Under the pieces are notes generated by a model, which saw only the letters and a program-made list of their open reading frames with translations, did no database searches and had not been told where the DNA came from. A program made the position numbers and the translations under genes. From Desmodus rotundus (taxonomy: Eukaryota > Chordata > Mammalia > Chiroptera > Phyllostomidae): a stretch of 64,000 nucleotides of DNA. This document shows, one piece after another, positions 35,613-50,865 of the stretch. Location: positions 94,205,705 to 94,269,704 of the forward strand of contig NC_071398.1 in the NCBI RefSeq assembly GCF_022682495.2, given 5' to 3'. Within the stretch, counting starts at the first letter, position 1, and each line of letters starts with the position of its first letter.

Positions 35613-37854
35613 AAGCTCTGCCATCCAAGAGAGCACATCCTTCACGTGGTGGACACACAGGTGAAGACGGGCACAGTTCATCTCAGGGCAGCTGGGGACC
35701 ATGTGCCTGTGCAGGGCGGGGAGGGTCCCTTGCTCAGCCTGAGGGTCTAGCGTGAATGTCCTGGAGAGCTTCCTGGAAGGGGAGGGACTTTAACAGAGCC
35801 TTAAAATGAGTGGGACTCCAGCAAAGAAGACGGGAGAAAATTCAGGAAGAAGAAATACTGGGAGCAAAAGCAAAGAGGTGAGAAATGAAGGCATCTTTAG
35901 GGACTAGAGTCAGATTTCAAGGTGACATCTTTGGAGCTGTGGACGTTGTTCTGTGGGCCCAGGTGCCATTAGCAGTTTCCCGTGGGGAAAGAGTAGATTG
36001 CTTTTTCCTTGGACACATTACTGCGTGCAGAGGCGGAAGGGAAAACGGAGGTGGATGGACATGGACCTCTCTCTTCCAAAAGAAAAACCATCAGAAAGTG
36101 CTCGAACTGCCAGAACCTGTTCCCTAAAATCTGTTACGTAAATTCTAAGCTACAGGCCACAGACTGGCTGCTGTGCCTCAGTGCCACACTTCTAATTTTA
36201 AAACCAAAAGAGAAAACAAAAACTCTGTGTCCCGATAAACGCTCCCCTCCCTGGTACCATTCACACTTGGACGTGTTCCCTCTGAACCAGTCCGTGATAC
36301 AGAGCATCGGCAGGCCCCGCCCACCTTGCCTAGGATACTGTTGCCATCTGCAGAATGCCGGTTACAAAATGCAACGAGACAGGAACAATTTGCAGGTTGT
36401 TGCCGCCAACCCACACTTACCCTGCAAGTCCCAGGTTCCAGGCCCCTCGGGGCAATGTCTTGCCCTGAATATGGGTCCCTTCATCTTGCCAGATGACATG
36501 CATGCGTGTTTGTGTAAAGGGGCTGCTGGGCCTTCAATTTTGCCAGCTGTTTACACAAGAGTTTCATGGTGGGTCCTATCCCATAGCAACGGGCTTCCCT
36601 CATCTGGTGCAGACCCCTCCCTGCACAAACCTCGCCCGCCTCATGCCTCATGCCCCTGTGAATGGGAAGAGTTGAGCACCTCCTTCAGAGATGCCGAATG
36701 CAGAGGTTTGCCCAGCGGGGCAGAGAAGTACCGGAGCAAGGGTTAGGGTGTAAGTGGAGGGAAATCTCCCAGACCTTGGCCTCCTCCCGCTTTCTCAGTG
36801 GTTCTGCCTCTCCCGGGGCACCTGTTTCCTCACAGCTGCCCTCGTGCCAAGGACTGTCCTCAGGGCGGGGGTGAGCCTTGGTCAGCAGGCGTTCTCTGTG
36901 GCCGGCATTCTAGAGAGGACTACATTTCTCCTACAAGAGCTCACGCCACCCACCAGGCTTTCTGGCATCTCGGGGAGCCCCAGGGAGCAGGGAGGGGTGC
37001 CTGCGGGTTCGGGAGAGAAAGGAGCAGGGTTTGGAAGTGGTCCTCTGTGACCAGCATGCCGGTGGAGCCCTGCGGGGTTCTGTTGAGTGGTGTGCACCCT
37101 CCCCGTGCTCCGCACCCCCGCCGCCCCCTGCCCCCGCCCCACACCAAGTTGGAAGGGGCTGAGCCAGCCTGCCCCAGCCCTGCGATGCCCCTCCACACTG
37201 GCTTTTGTCCCACAGGCCAGCTTTGACTGTGAACACAGAACACTTGAATGCCTTTGAAGTAAAATGAAGGAATAAATAAACAAATAATCTCTCAAGGTCT
37301 CTCTAAGCTCTCCCTTGAAATGCTGATTGATTCTTTTATTCCTTTTAGCCCATGTTATGAGAATGAAAAAATACCCAAATCTTCCCTCCCTGAAGTTAAG
37401 GCCATTAGCTGAGGGGGTGTGGAGGAGCGCGGAGCGTTCTTGTGGGCCTGTCTTGTGTGTCTCCTTCTCTCCTCCCTGGCTCGGGGCTTCAGAGTTCCTG
37501 TTCCCATCACTCAGAAGCCGGAGAAGGGGAGCTTTCTTCCTCCTTTCTCCCAGGCAGGGTTCCTGCAGGCACAGAGAAACCATGGTTGCCACTGTGCATG
37601 TGCAGACCAAGGGCTGGGGTGATGGGCGGTGGCTCCCCTCTTCCATTAAAATGCTTCCCAGCACATCCGACTGAAGGCTGGGGAAGCCCAGCTCCAGATC
37701 TGAAGGAATCTGGAACTCGATTTCGTGTGACTTGATATAAAACAAACCGCTTTTAACAGCTGGTGAGTGGGCACCGTGATCCATTCCCCCGACCTGTCTG
37801 GGCGTGCGAGCGGGGGTGCCTCTCCGCCTCCTCCTCACTCTGTTGTCCCACTGA

Positions 37855-38833
<979 letters not shown>

Positions 38834-41529
38834 TGAGAGAGAGGGTCCAGAATAACCCTCCCTTGTTGAAACCACTATCCAAACTATGAGTTTTCTCTTG
38901 GCAGAAGTGAGAAGCTAGTCACCAGTCAGTAAGTCAAGAAGGACCTGCTTGGTCACCTGCAGCTGCCTGAGGGACATCTCATGGACTGTAGACCAGGATT
39001 CTTTCTCTCCCATCTTGCAGTCTGGTTGGTGAGGGACACCCCCAAACGATTTGAGAACTAATTAACTGCTTGATAGTATATGCTGTTGACTCTAATAGGA
39101 AATACACTGTACTTACTCTAACAGGACATTCTAGGGGGGGGAACCCCTACCTTTGTCTACAGTCAAATTACATTGATTGCAATCGGAAATTTTAGGAGAA
39201 ACCTACCCAGGTAAATGACACCAAGAACGGTGGAGAAAAAATTAAAATATGTCCCCTTTGAGACCATGGCAGTGAGGCGGTCGTCTGCTTTGTTATCTGT
39301 GGAGACTGCTGCATGTCAAATTTGCGATGCTGAGGACTGGAGGGGCTGTGTGGACTAGAGCGGACCAAGGTGTCGCCTGTGCTGTGAAATGAAGCCTGTT
39401 GAGCCATGCAGGTAAATGGAGGCAGGAGCAGATGGAGCCGTCCGCTGTGGGGCCTGTGTGCTGTCATTTTCACGCACACGACACTGTTGTCTGTTTCTAG
39501 CCCTTTCTGCTTTAAGGGCAGGACGATGCAGCTCCCACAGAGAGGGGAGGGCGTGGGTAGAGAAGGAAGGCAGGAGAGCCAGGCACAAAGTGGGCATGAA
39601 GGAGAGGGAAGGGGGTTCACGGAGACCCGCCGCTCGGCAGTGTCTCCAGGCACAGCCAGGAGCTCCAGGCCCTGGGGACAACAGGGGGCCTCATCCTGCT
39701 TCCAGGTCCGACAGTGGTGCTCTCGGAAGGGGACTCAGAGCAGGGGCCAGCTGTGAGGATGCTGGGCCGGTCCCAGCGCTCACACCCTGCTCTTCCCCGT
39801 CTCTGGGCACCTGCTCTGCTCAGGGAGCCTCTGTCCAGCAGAGCGGGATGTGCACCTGGGGTCCCCACAGGCCTGAGGCCTCCCCGACTTGCACAGATGG
39901 GGCAGAGTTCACAGGAGCCTGATTCATTAGAGCAGGGAGAGGAAGCAAAAAGGGAAAGAGAAAGCTAAGGGGCAGGTAGGCGGAGAACCTGGCAGATCTG
40001 CCAAAGGGAGGGGAAAGTTAAAGGGCGGACTCTCAGGACACAGACAAAGAGAAGTGCTTTTCCAGCCGAGTCTTCCAAAGGCAGCCAGGGAGTCAGTCCA
40101 TGCTCCCCTCCCTGGGGCTGGTCTGCTTTCCGAGGTCTTCAGCAATGAGCTGCTTACCTCGGTCCCTGAGGAGACAACCTCACTGTCTAATGAAGTCCCA
40201 GCTGAGACACTTTTATTTATATTTTGATGTTTGTTTACTATTCAGCCCGCATTTGTTCATCCATATTTCACCCTGTCACTTTGCATTGCTCTCTTGGGTC
40301 TAAAACACTGCTTTTGCCCATGCGTGAACATCCTTCCCACCACCCCCAGGCCAGCTCCACATGAGTTTGAGCACGCTCACGCCCATGCACATGCACAGAC
40401 CTTCCATCTCTCCCTGCTGCTCTGCCCCCTTCCCGAGGCCCTACCCATCTGCCTGCCAAAAGCCTTCTGTTGGCGACCTGGCCCCTTCTGCTTGGCGTAG
40501 AGCTGTGCTGATGGAGTCTTGTACTTCTAACACTGTGACCTCTGGGACGGGGCTGGCAGGACTGGTTCTGATGCATGTGCGTTTGGAATAAGGCTTGGAG
40601 CCACTGCAGAGAGTCACCCAGTTATACCGGGGCTTGCTCTTAGCATACTTTGAAGTCACTGGCCCACATGGCTGTTGGAGGGCGGTGGGGCTTGGCTGAC
40701 TGGCAGGGCGATCAGGGGACTGATTTCCCTTGGTTCTGAAGCGTGGGATCCCTGGTGCAGGTGGACCGATGGGCTGAGAGCTGATGGGCCCCGCATCATG
40801 GCTCTTGTGACCCTCCTGAGACGTAGATTAGGGACTTGACTTTGAGCTGACCTGACTCCCCTGGGCCTCAGTGCTGTCCTCAAGCCCTGGCGTGTAGCAG
40901 AGGGGCCCGTGTCATCGGGAGGTAGACGGAGGACAGAGCCATTGGCTGTGCCACCTGCCTTTGTCCTCTGTCCTCACACAGGAACCCTGCCGTCCTGTTC
41001 TCAGGGTGCTGAACTGAAAGGCTGCTGGGGAAAAGTCATGGATTCGTGGAAAGAGAAAGAGAGGAAGGACTCAGAACCCACTGGCCCTGCGGGAGCCTGG
41101 GAGAGGGTGTGGGCGGAACCGGAGCGTACCCCTTAGTCTCCTGCTGAACGCATGGCAGACTCGGGGGTGGGGGCTCGCTCCACCTCAGCTGCCAACCCCA
41201 CTTCTTTCTAGGAAGGCAGAACACGTTTCTCTCGGTTCTGCACGGACTCCCACAGGGTTAATTGCTGCCCAGTTAATTGCCCTATTGTTTATATGGCCTC
41301 TGAGGACAGGGAACGAGCACCGTGAAAGTCACAGACCTGTACCACCAGAACACTCTCCAAAAGTGGGGGTTGCCAACCCTTTGGGAGGCTTCCCAGAGCA
41401 GAAGGCAGCCCTCTTCCACTGATAACTGAGTCCTGCTTCTACCCCGGCCTTCCTGTGCCAAGGTGAGAGCCGTAGACCCACCTGGAAGGCACAACAGTAG
41501 CCATTGTCTGTTCTGTGGAGCCCCACAGG

Positions 41530-41910
41530 GCCCTGCAAAGTCACTGAATTCGTGTCCTGTTGCTGCAGCAAATCGCCGCAGGTCCAGTGGCTTAAAGCGA
41601 CGCTCATTCACGTCTGTCTTCCAGCTCTGTGGGCGAGAGTCCAATGTGGGTCTCCGTGGGCTGGAATCAGGGTGTCAGCAGGACGCTGCTCCTTCCAGGA
41701 GGCTCTGAGGCACAATCTGTTCGTGATCTTGCCTTTTCCAGCTTCTGGAGGCCGCCCACCTTTTGTGGCTCATGCTCCCCTTCTTCCATCCTGAAAGCTG
41801 CTACACTGCGTTTTTCTGACCGCTCCTCTGTAGTCCCCCCTCTCTCTCTCCCCTTCTGTGTCCCCTTCCCACGTTGGAGGGATGACATGGGCTCACCTGG
41901 GTAATCCAGG
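41530..41910 (-). repeat. MaLR-like LTR, antisense
   Basis: 'CGTGTCCTGTTGCTGCAGCAAATCGCC', 'CCAGTGGCTTAAAGCGACGC', 'GGGCTGGAATCAGGGTGTCAGCAGG' and 'TTGCCTTTTCCAGCTTCTGGAGGCC' match a well-known reversed old LTR consensus, here about 380 bp. Non-coding remnant; family name tentative. Confidence 0.6.
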
Positions 41911-42164
41911 ATCATCTCCTATCTCAAGAGCCTGAACTGATCTGCAAAGCCCCTTTGTCAAATACAAGGTGACATGTTGACAGGTTCCCAGGAGCATGTC
42001 GCACATCAGGGGAAGAGGTGGCCATCAGGGGAAGAGGACAGTGGGGACTGAGGCAGACTCATTAGGCAGAACTGTGGCCCAGCCACTCCCCGGTTTAGCC
42101 AAGACGTCCTTATTCTTATCAAGCCTACCTACTGAAGATTAACGTAAAACTTTGAAAGTTCACA

Positions 42165-42384
42165 GCCCCGGCTGGTTAGCTCAGTTGGTTAGAGCATCAT
42201 CCTGATGCTCCGAGGTTGTGGGTTTGATCCCCAGTCAGGGCACAAACAAGAATCAACCAGTGAAAGCAGAAATAAGTGGAACAACAAATGGATGTTTCTT
42301 TCTCTTCTTTGTTCTCTCCTCCCACTCTCGTTCCCTCCCCACCTCTCCCCCACTCTGTCTCTAAAATCAGTAAAATAAAATAAA
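42165..42384 (+). mobile_element. Ves SINE, sense
   Basis: Starts GCCCCGGCTGGTTAGCTCAG, with an A box TTAGCTCAGTTGG, a B box GGTTGTGGGTTTGATCCCC and 'CAGTCAGGGCAC', then a CT-rich body and an 'AAAATCAGTAAAATAAAATAAA' style end. It lies inside the intron between exons C and D in the transcribed direction. It is not a tRNA gene: the body does not fold back to an acceptor stem and runs into the SINE tail. Confidence 0.88.
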
Positions 42385-44177
42385 GTTTGGGAATGATTTC
42401 CCGTGCTAAGACACAGTGGAAAGCCCATGTGAGACTGCTCCTTCCTCGTCCTCACACTCGTCCCCACACTCGTCCCAACAGGGGCCCACATGCCTTTGCT
42501 TTGTGATCCGTCTGCACGTGCTCAGTGAGCAGCTGCACGTTCGGAAGGCTGGAGGTCACTCGCCAGCTGTCTCGTGTAGAACACATGACCTTCCCTGCCA
42601 GATCATTATGCTCTAACGAGCTTCGAATTACCCAGTGACCCCGTCGCCCTTCTGCCCACATGCTGTCCACAGTGGCTTCCCACCGAATGTGTCATTTCAC
42701 CTCTCCCGGAGCGCAGATGTGCAGAGAGCATTCAGATGCCCCTCTCTCTTCCTGTCTGTGGGACAGGAAGCAGCCGAGTGCTCCCCAGAGACCCGCAGCT
42801 GTCGGGGGGAGGGGAGGCGGGAAGCTGAAACTCACATCCATCACACTTTTCCCTTTGAGAGGTCCTGAATGGCCTGGGTTACGACGTCAGAGCTCATGAA
42901 AACTTCGGGAGATCACTATTTGGGAAAGGAGTCAGAGCGCCATGCAGGGAAAGGGGACATATTTGGAGTAGGGACGATGGTGGCATGTTTTATGAATCGC
43001 CCAGGTCAGGCAAGGCAGGCTCAGGCACAGGGGGAGGCTCCTCTTCCGTCACTCCTGCTCTCTGCACACAGAGCCTCCGCTCATCCCCTGCACTCAGGTG
43101 TGTGTGTCTCAGGCATGGCGACATTGGACTAGACTCCGAAGTAATCAATCAGTCAACTCAAGGCCATTGGTAGAAAAGGAAGGGAAAGACGGTGAAGAAA
43201 AGGAGTTGAAAGGAGAAAATCATTTTAAGCTCATTAGCAAATTATGCCTCAGACCAGTAATAAGTGGAGAAGCCATGAGCTTCTCATGAAAGATGATTAA
43301 CCTTGTGTATTTTAGGGGTCACTGAAATGTAAGCTCATTTATTAGACTTCCTTGCTGGGTGAAGGCTATTGCCATAATACAGAGAATTTTCTTCTTGAGC
43401 CTGTGGTTCCTAAAGGCCCTGGGACTGCTTAGCGCAACCTATGCTAAGAGAGGTTAACGTGTGACCTTGGAGCAAACAGCTCTCTTTCAAGGGTTTGTCC
43501 GTGGGGCAGGGAAGGAGAATGGCCAGCAGTAGTAAAGAGGAAGGATAGGCTGCTCCCACACCTGGGCTCCAGGGGCAGACCCTTCTAGGAAGAGGGCGTG
43601 GTTTGGAGCCAGCACATTCTCTGTGTTCAGATACAGGTTTTGAGGAGCCCAGAATGTGACTTACAACAGCACGAGGAACATTAGGCAAAAAGCACTTTAC
43701 ACCATGGGACAATGGAATGACTGGACTCCTTGGGCCATGCGGGTTCTAGTTCAACAAGTGTTAAGGAGAAAACTCTATTTTCAGTTCCAGCTTTTTTTTT
43801 CCCCCGAAATCTTTCAAAATGTTTTACCCTGAACCACAGCCCGAGTCAGTCACAGCGAAGTAAAGATAGTTGCATCTTTTTCGGTGATGGGGGATCTTGC
43901 CTTGCATTCAAGGTCATTGCTCTGGAGAGTTGGCAGTGTTTTGTCCTTAAATATTCTCACCATGACTGGGGGTGGGGTGTTTGCGTGAAAGAGGAGAGAG
44001 AGAGAATATAAATACTAGACCGAAGCTACAAATCCATAATTGATTTCAGAATAGACTCCAGGAGTTTCTTAAGACAGTCAGACAAACGAGCAACACATCT
44101 ACAGGATTGCTTTACTTGGTTGACGCGGTGACTTTATTTCTTTAGGGGGCCCCAGGGGGCCCAGGTTTTCCCAGACT

Positions 44178-44370
44178 CGGAGGCAGCGTGGCTGAGTGGA
44201 AGGGCCTTGCATGAACTTTGGGGTCAGACAGACAGATCTAGGTCAAAAATCTGATTCCCACCTCTGTGACCTTGAACGAGTTACCACCTAACCTTTCTGA
44301 GTTTAAGTTTGGCCTTGTATAAAATGAAAAAAGTCTGCCAGTGTTGTCGGCATTGAAGATAACATATGTA
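44178..44370 (+). repeat. MIR SINE
   Basis: 'GGCAGCGTGGCTGAGTGGAAG', 'GGGTCAGACAGACAGATCTAGG', 'CACCTCTGTGACCTTGAACG' and 'CTTTCTGAGTTTAAG' run through MIR from 5' to 3'. Confidence 0.85.
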
Positions 44371-46766
44371 GCTTGTCCCGCATGCACAATTGCTTCGTTC
44401 CTAAGAGCTGTTACTATTTTTTAATTTTGTTCATAAGAAAGGAAAAAGCCAAGGCAGCAAACTTCCCTTCAAACCTCCTAAGAAGATGCAAATATCAGGT
44501 GGTCCAACATGGCACACCGATGCCATCGTAGACTCCAGGGTCAGACAAGGTGTGGACGTGCCAGGTGTTGGAACTCTGCAGCAAGGCCTGCCTGAGTTTC
44601 ATTGGTGAAGTCTTTGTGTGAATCACACTTGGTCGTGCATTCTGGAGAAAAGCAGGTAGCTGAGGAGATGGGCCGTGGGCACTGGTGGTGACGGAGACAG
44701 CTAGCTGGTAGGAGGATTGAAATCACGGGAGGAGGGATAACAGGAGGACTGGCTTTGTCTCTACTTTGATGATGTTGTCCAGGAAGAAGAAAAAAAAACT
44801 CATGGCACCCATTAAATTCCAAACGTCTGTGTTTCAGTCCCCACGTCCCTGCCCAGGCTGCCCCCCAGTGGTGACGCCAGCTCCCTTCTGGTGGTACATC
44901 TGGCCTAACAGCTGGGTAGCCAAGGAAGCAGGTGGGTGGGGGGCTAACCACACGTGGGACGCAATCCTCAGCTGCCTCATTTGCTCGTTTACCGTTGTCT
45001 GGAACATCTGGGCTTGCCCAGCACGAGGCAGCCCTTGGAAACTTCTCGAGATTGCTCTCACCTTCCAGCACGCCCGCCCGCTGCCTTCAGAGGGAGAGAG
45101 GGGCTGGACCGGCCGGGAGCCTGGCTGGCCCACCGGGGGGCCGTTTGTTTGGGAAATTGTGGAATTAGTGTCAGCAAACAGTGCACATCTTGCCGTGATC
45201 GTCGGCTCGGATGCAGGGAGGAGGAGAGGTGGGTGTTCGGGGCCCACCTGCGCTGCAGCAGCCGGGCTACTAGGCCAAGGTGCCTGGCAGCCCAGAGGAA
45301 GAGACAGCCAGGCGACAGCACAGGAGGGGAGGTGTGCAGTGCTGTTCCTCTGAGTTTTGCAAGTCGCTTCTGGCTTGGTTTTGGTTTTGGAGAAGTGCGT
45401 TGTAGCTAGCTAGCTGACGTACATGGCACGACCATTCAAAGCAGGGCCGGCTCTGCCCCATACACGCTGCCTGGCCCCGGGCAGGTTGTCTGCCCCCTTC
45501 CAGCCTGTGGCAGAGAATCCGCTGGCCTGCGCGTGTGCAGGGCATGTTGCACAGACAGAAGCAGGATGGCCAAGCATAGTCCCTGGCTCTTAGGTGGTGT
45601 CCAGGGCGGTGAGGAGCCCCTGCATTAATGGGTTATTGCTTTCCCCGTCTGTTCCGTGAGGGTAATAGGAGGTGCCATGAGAAGAAATACCTCCAGCTCC
45701 CAGCAGAGTGCTGGGGGCCTGGTGAGTGGCGAAGGGTGACTGTGTGAGAGACCCTGACCCCGGTGGGAGCCAGTGATGGGGCGGCCGCTGCGTGAGGTCT
45801 GCGTGCTCCCGCTGTGATGGTAATGTGGCTTTGGGGAAGTGACCCTCCCTGTACTGTGTCTCCTCACACACAGGGTGGGGGTGGTCACACTGTCGGCCCC
45901 CAGGGGGTGTGTGCAGTGAGCGGGGTGAGTGAGGCGGACAGCGCCCAGCGAGGGATGGGAGCCCTATGAGCGCTCCTGCTGCCCACCTTGCCGCCCAATT
46001 CTGGCCAGGTCTCCCCGGATCATCTCCTTTGCTGTCATTCTCAGGGAGTTTCCTGAGGGCGTGGCAGTGCAGAGAAGCTAATTGTCTCACTCTAACAGTG
46101 TCCAGGGCACAGGGATGCAGTCCAAGCCCGAGCGAAACGCCTGTGGGTGCTCAGGTCCGGGCGCCGCCCGCAGGGCGTCCTTGAGGCAGGTAGGACGTGA
46201 GAGTGGCCAGTCCCACTAGGAAAGCAGTCAAACCACCCTCCGCAGTCACAGAAGTCCACTCTCTCCTTCCGGTGGGACACCCTGGCTCCCTCCGTCCGCT
46301 CCCTCCAACACCGGTGTCTGGCACCAATGTTGACGAAGTGCTTTGGACACTTCAAACAAAGTCTTATTAATACTAAAGCCAAACAGCAACGCCCCCTTGC
46401 CCTAGCCCAGAGGAGTCTCCGCTAATGCATTTTCATTCTGGCCCATCACGTCCACACTCTGCCGCCCTGAGGCCCAGCGGGGAGGCCAGCACGCCTCGCT
46501 CTGTCTTGCTACCTTGCTCCCTGCCAGCCTGTTTGGAGGAATCGGCATTAATGCAAATGTGTGTGATCTGTGCCCGGAGAGAAGAAGCAAGATGGCAAGA
46601 AAGGCCACTTGCTTTTAAAGGAAGTCCAGCGCGGTGGGAAATTTCTGCATTCTTTACCAATGTGAATGGTTTCAAGGCTGAGTGTTAAAATCGGGATCAG
46701 TAGTTCCAGGCCAGGGTCCAGAGAACCCAGTCCCCCGACTCACCCACCCGTGTGGATGTTTTCTGA

Positions 46767-46943
<177 letters not shown>

Positions 46944-47469
46944 TGAGTCCAGCAGCCCCTGTGGCCAGCCAGTGGGCTGGGACGGGGGACATTAGTGCTG
47001 ACACTAGTGAAGACTATGGGAATGAGTGGTCACCCTAGGCCAGCCCTTGGGCTCTGACAGAAGAGCCTGTGGGACTGGGACAGGAGGGCTTTTCAAGTCA
47101 GAGTGGGGAGGCCCCTCAGGGAAGGTCGAGTCCCACCCCTGGAGACCAGGAAAAAGGCCACAGTGTTGCTCGCTGACACCAGAACTTTCCAGCTGTGTGT
47201 TGTGGGACTGCTAATTAGCTGTTTTGTGACAGCCTTTCCGTGGTTGAGAAGCTTGGCAAAGAGTGTGTGAAACTAATCAACTGCCAGAGGAGAGGGAAGG
47301 GGGCCATCTTTGGAGGAGTGAAGCGTAATTACATTCTGCCCCCAAAGTCCCGGTATTCTGTGCGGCCACCCTTCCCCAGACGTAGTACGTCCTCTGTGTG
47401 AAGAGCCCTTGTCTGTGGATCCGCTCAGTTCCTTGGGGACAGCGGGCAGGCAGTGCCACCCCAGCTCAC

Positions 47470-47570
47470 AGCTGAGAAGAGTGAGGCTCGGGGAGGTTGA
47501 CTGACTTCCCCAGGGCTGGGGAGTCGGTAAGATCAGGACTAGAACCCAGGCCCTCCGTGGTGTTAAAAAG
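47470..47570 (-). repeat. MIR SINE, antisense
   Basis: 'AGTGAGGCTCGGGGAGGTTGACTG', 'ACTTCCCCAGGGCTGGGGAG' and 'CAGGACTAGAACCCAGGCCC' are in the reversed MIR order. Confidence 0.65.
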
Positions 47571-48784
47571 TGTCTATAGCTCCTTCAGAATGGTAATTTA
47601 CACCCCTGACTGGAATTATTTTTAATGACAGGTTCATGTTAGATTTCTAAAGTAAATAAAAATTCGGGCCATTCTTCTACACCCCTAGTTTGCTTGCCTA
47701 ACCTTTCTTCCCCTTCCCCTCTTCCCTTCCGCCCTCTCTCGTTGGCCGCCTCTCCCTGCCCCACCCTTTTCCTGCCCGACAGGCAGAGTGCTGCCTTTAT
47801 GCCACCACCCACGCTGGCCACTGGGCTGTGGTCATGGAGGACGTGTGGTTCTTGCCCTCAAGGACCCTCACCATCTAATAGGCTTGCGATGAAATCAATG
47901 TTTATAATAATAAAACCACGTGAGATTGTTGCTAAAAGCCAGTTCCTGCTGAACAATCACAAAAAGATTATTTGGTGGAATAGTAATGTTACTTGATTCT
48001 ATTTCATTTTATTTTATTTCTTTGCAACCAAGCAATTTTCACATTCAGTTTCTTACAACGTCCCATTCCATCAATGGGAGCTTGATCTGAAATTTCACGT
48101 CTCTATAATATTATCATTGCGGTCGACCCACTTCAATTAAAGGCAGTAAATTCAGCCAAAGTTGCACAGCTTTATTTATTTGATGAACGCACATCGGGCC
48201 CCTAGGTCGTGCAGAGAACTGAGTTAGGTGTTAGTACAGGAGAGGCAGCAGGATACGAGCCTGGTCTCTGCCCTGAAGGGAGTGTGCGTCGGGGGACACA
48301 TGGCCAGGAACGCGGAGGGGAGTGGGGATGCGGGGCCATGTGTAAGGGGCAGCTGTCCAGATGCTGACATTGGCCTGAGAGGGAGCTCCAGCTTCAAAAT
48401 CCTGTCCAGAAACACTGTGTTATGGCTCAAGGACGGAGCCACCTCCCTGTCTTGCCCCTGACCTGCACTGGGGCCATAGAGTCACCTCTGGTGCCTGGAC
48501 TAATGCAGCAGGCCCCTAACTGGACTTCTTCCACGTGTCAGTCGGAATTCAGTACATGTGTTTTTGACACGTGACAAGCTACTATATATAGCCGGACAAA
48601 GAAGTCCTTGACTTGAGATTCTTACATAAAGACCAAGTCACAAGCACTTGTAATGAAAGAGCTCTGCTCACACTTGCTCGCACAAATATGTAAATGGAAA
48701 CTGGGGAGAACAAGTAGTTCAAGCGCAGTAACACGGGCCTCATTTGTGCCTCCGCGAGTAATAACGGAAGAAACGCTTGGTGCC

Positions 48785-48935
48785 GTCTGCTAGGCCCAGC
48801 GGGAGTTCTGTGCGTTCATCGTGTCAGTGTAACCTTCCCAGCAACCCAGAGAAGCACTTTGACGGATGTGGAAACTGAAACTCGAGCAGGAGCTTAATCA
48901 CCTGACCCAGGGTCACCCGTAAAGGGCAGTGCCGT
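48785..48935 (-). repeat. MIR SINE, antisense
   Basis: 'GTGTAACCTTCCCAGCAACCC', 'TTGACGGATGTGGAAACTGAAAC' and 'CACCTGACCCAGGGTCACCCG' are reversed MIR motifs. Confidence 0.7.
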
Positions 48936-49813
48936 TGCCATGCCGATACTGCTTCGCACCACTTAGAGCTGTGATTGTTTGTTCCTCGTCATGGAACAGA
49001 GCCTTCATCACAGTACAACAGTTACCACAGGTAGTAATAAAAGATGTGTTTTCACGCCACGAACGTCCACACACTCAGCATCTTGTATACTTCTACAGAG
49101 ATGCCCAAATTAAATCAGTGTGCTTTTTAAATGACAGCTTTATCAAAATAATTCTTACTTGAACTAACAAATTACAGTCTACTTGATATAACCACCAATA
49201 AGGTCCAGTTAATGACTCGAGGGTTGTGGGCCCGTACTGACCAACGCCGGGATTGCTCTTCCATTAGGGTGACTGGACAGGTATAATGGGGAGGGTGTCA
49301 CGGAGGCCCGCGCTGCAAGCCCTGGCGTCCCTTTAGTTCCATGGGAGGGGGAGTTAATACATGTAGGCCTTGTGTTTGGGTGCGTTCAAACTGAACCCAG
49401 CTGGAAGACGATCAGTCTCCCTAATTCCTCAGTTGACTTGTCACTGGACCGGGTTAGAAGGTCGTTCATTTCTTAAGCACAGCGTCTTTTTAATTTTTTT
49501 TCCTACCCACTTACCCTCCAAACAAAGGCAGGGCCTGGCCATGTAGATGGTTCTGAAGGCAGGCTCCAGAATATCTTGGATTTAAATGTCTTAGCTCACT
49601 CACAAGCTTTATCTCCAGTGATCCCTCCCCTGGCCTATTTGGGAAATCAGACGCTTAGAGGAGGATACACTCTGAAGCTCTGAAAGATTCACCTGCACAG
49701 GTAAGGTCAGAGGTTCGTAGTGATCGCTTTGTGGGAGAGGACTTGGCTTACAGGCTTAAGAGACTGAGTGATAAGGGTGACAAATATCGCATCGGGCTAT
49801 TCTTAGTCTCTAG

Positions 49814-50110
<297 letters not shown>

Positions 50111-50419
50111 TGAGTGAGCCTTGTGTCCATAGAGCTGACTGTTCAGGGCTGTGGCTGGATCTTCTTCCCTGTAGCGCTTCAGTCAGCGTCACGCTGTACA
50201 TCCGGGAGCGAGGTCAGTGTGACCCCAAAGGGACAGGCCCTGCCCTCACCCACGGTCTTCTCCAAGTCCACGTCCCTCCGTCCAGAGCCCGAGAGCCGTG
50301 CCTTCTGTGGGTGAACAGTAAGGTGTGAACCACGCTTTTGTCTTGCCCAGGCAGGGACTGGAAGAGTTGCCTCAGAAGCCACCACAAGGTGCTCAGGTTC
50401 TCCCTCCCCTCTGAGTAGA

Positions 50420-50865
50420 AGAATCCGTGTGTCAGTCTGGAACAGCAGTCCTCCGGTGGGGTCCGAGGGTCCCCGAGTGTCCCCAAGGTCCTTTAGGGGC
50501 AGGCAGAGTCCTGCCTTTTGCAAATGCATAGAGGCTGGGCTTCTTCATACACTTCACCCCAGACGATACAGTGCAATAAGCTGAATGCAGAGGTGAGAAT
50601 TATGCTCCCTTCTAAGTCAAACGTTTTAAAAATTTGCAAAAAAATGTGAAATAATGATGCCCCTCTCATCATTTTTATAATATATGTTAATATATAATGG
50701 CTTTATTATTGATATTTCAAATAAATTAATATTTTTATCATTCTTAAATTTATAATAGGGTAAATGTTGATGAAGCTACTTGGAGACCTCAGTTAGTTTT
50801 AAGAGTATGAAGGGGTCCTACAGAATATTCCAAACCATTGCTTTAGACTATTTCTGGGAGATTCT
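50420..50865 (-). mobile_element. hAT-Charlie-type DNA transposon remnant
   Basis: 'GAACAGCAGTCCTCCGGTGGGGTCCG', 'GTCCCCGAGTGTCCCCAAGG' and 'TCCTTTAGGGGC' at one side, a long AT-rich middle (50620-50760) and 'GGGGTCCTACAGAATATTCCAAACCATTGC' at the other resemble the two ends of a Charlie/MER20-like element. No transposase frame is preserved. Confidence 0.5.

Noticed and set aside
36009..36746. 245-codon open frame on the + strand
   Set aside because: No recognisable domain and no splice or codon signature; it lies inside an ASTN1 intron. Kept only as context for the antisense frame.
42171..42240. A tRNA gene
   Set aside because: A and B boxes are present, but they belong to the head of a Ves SINE that continues into its tail; no full cloverleaf.
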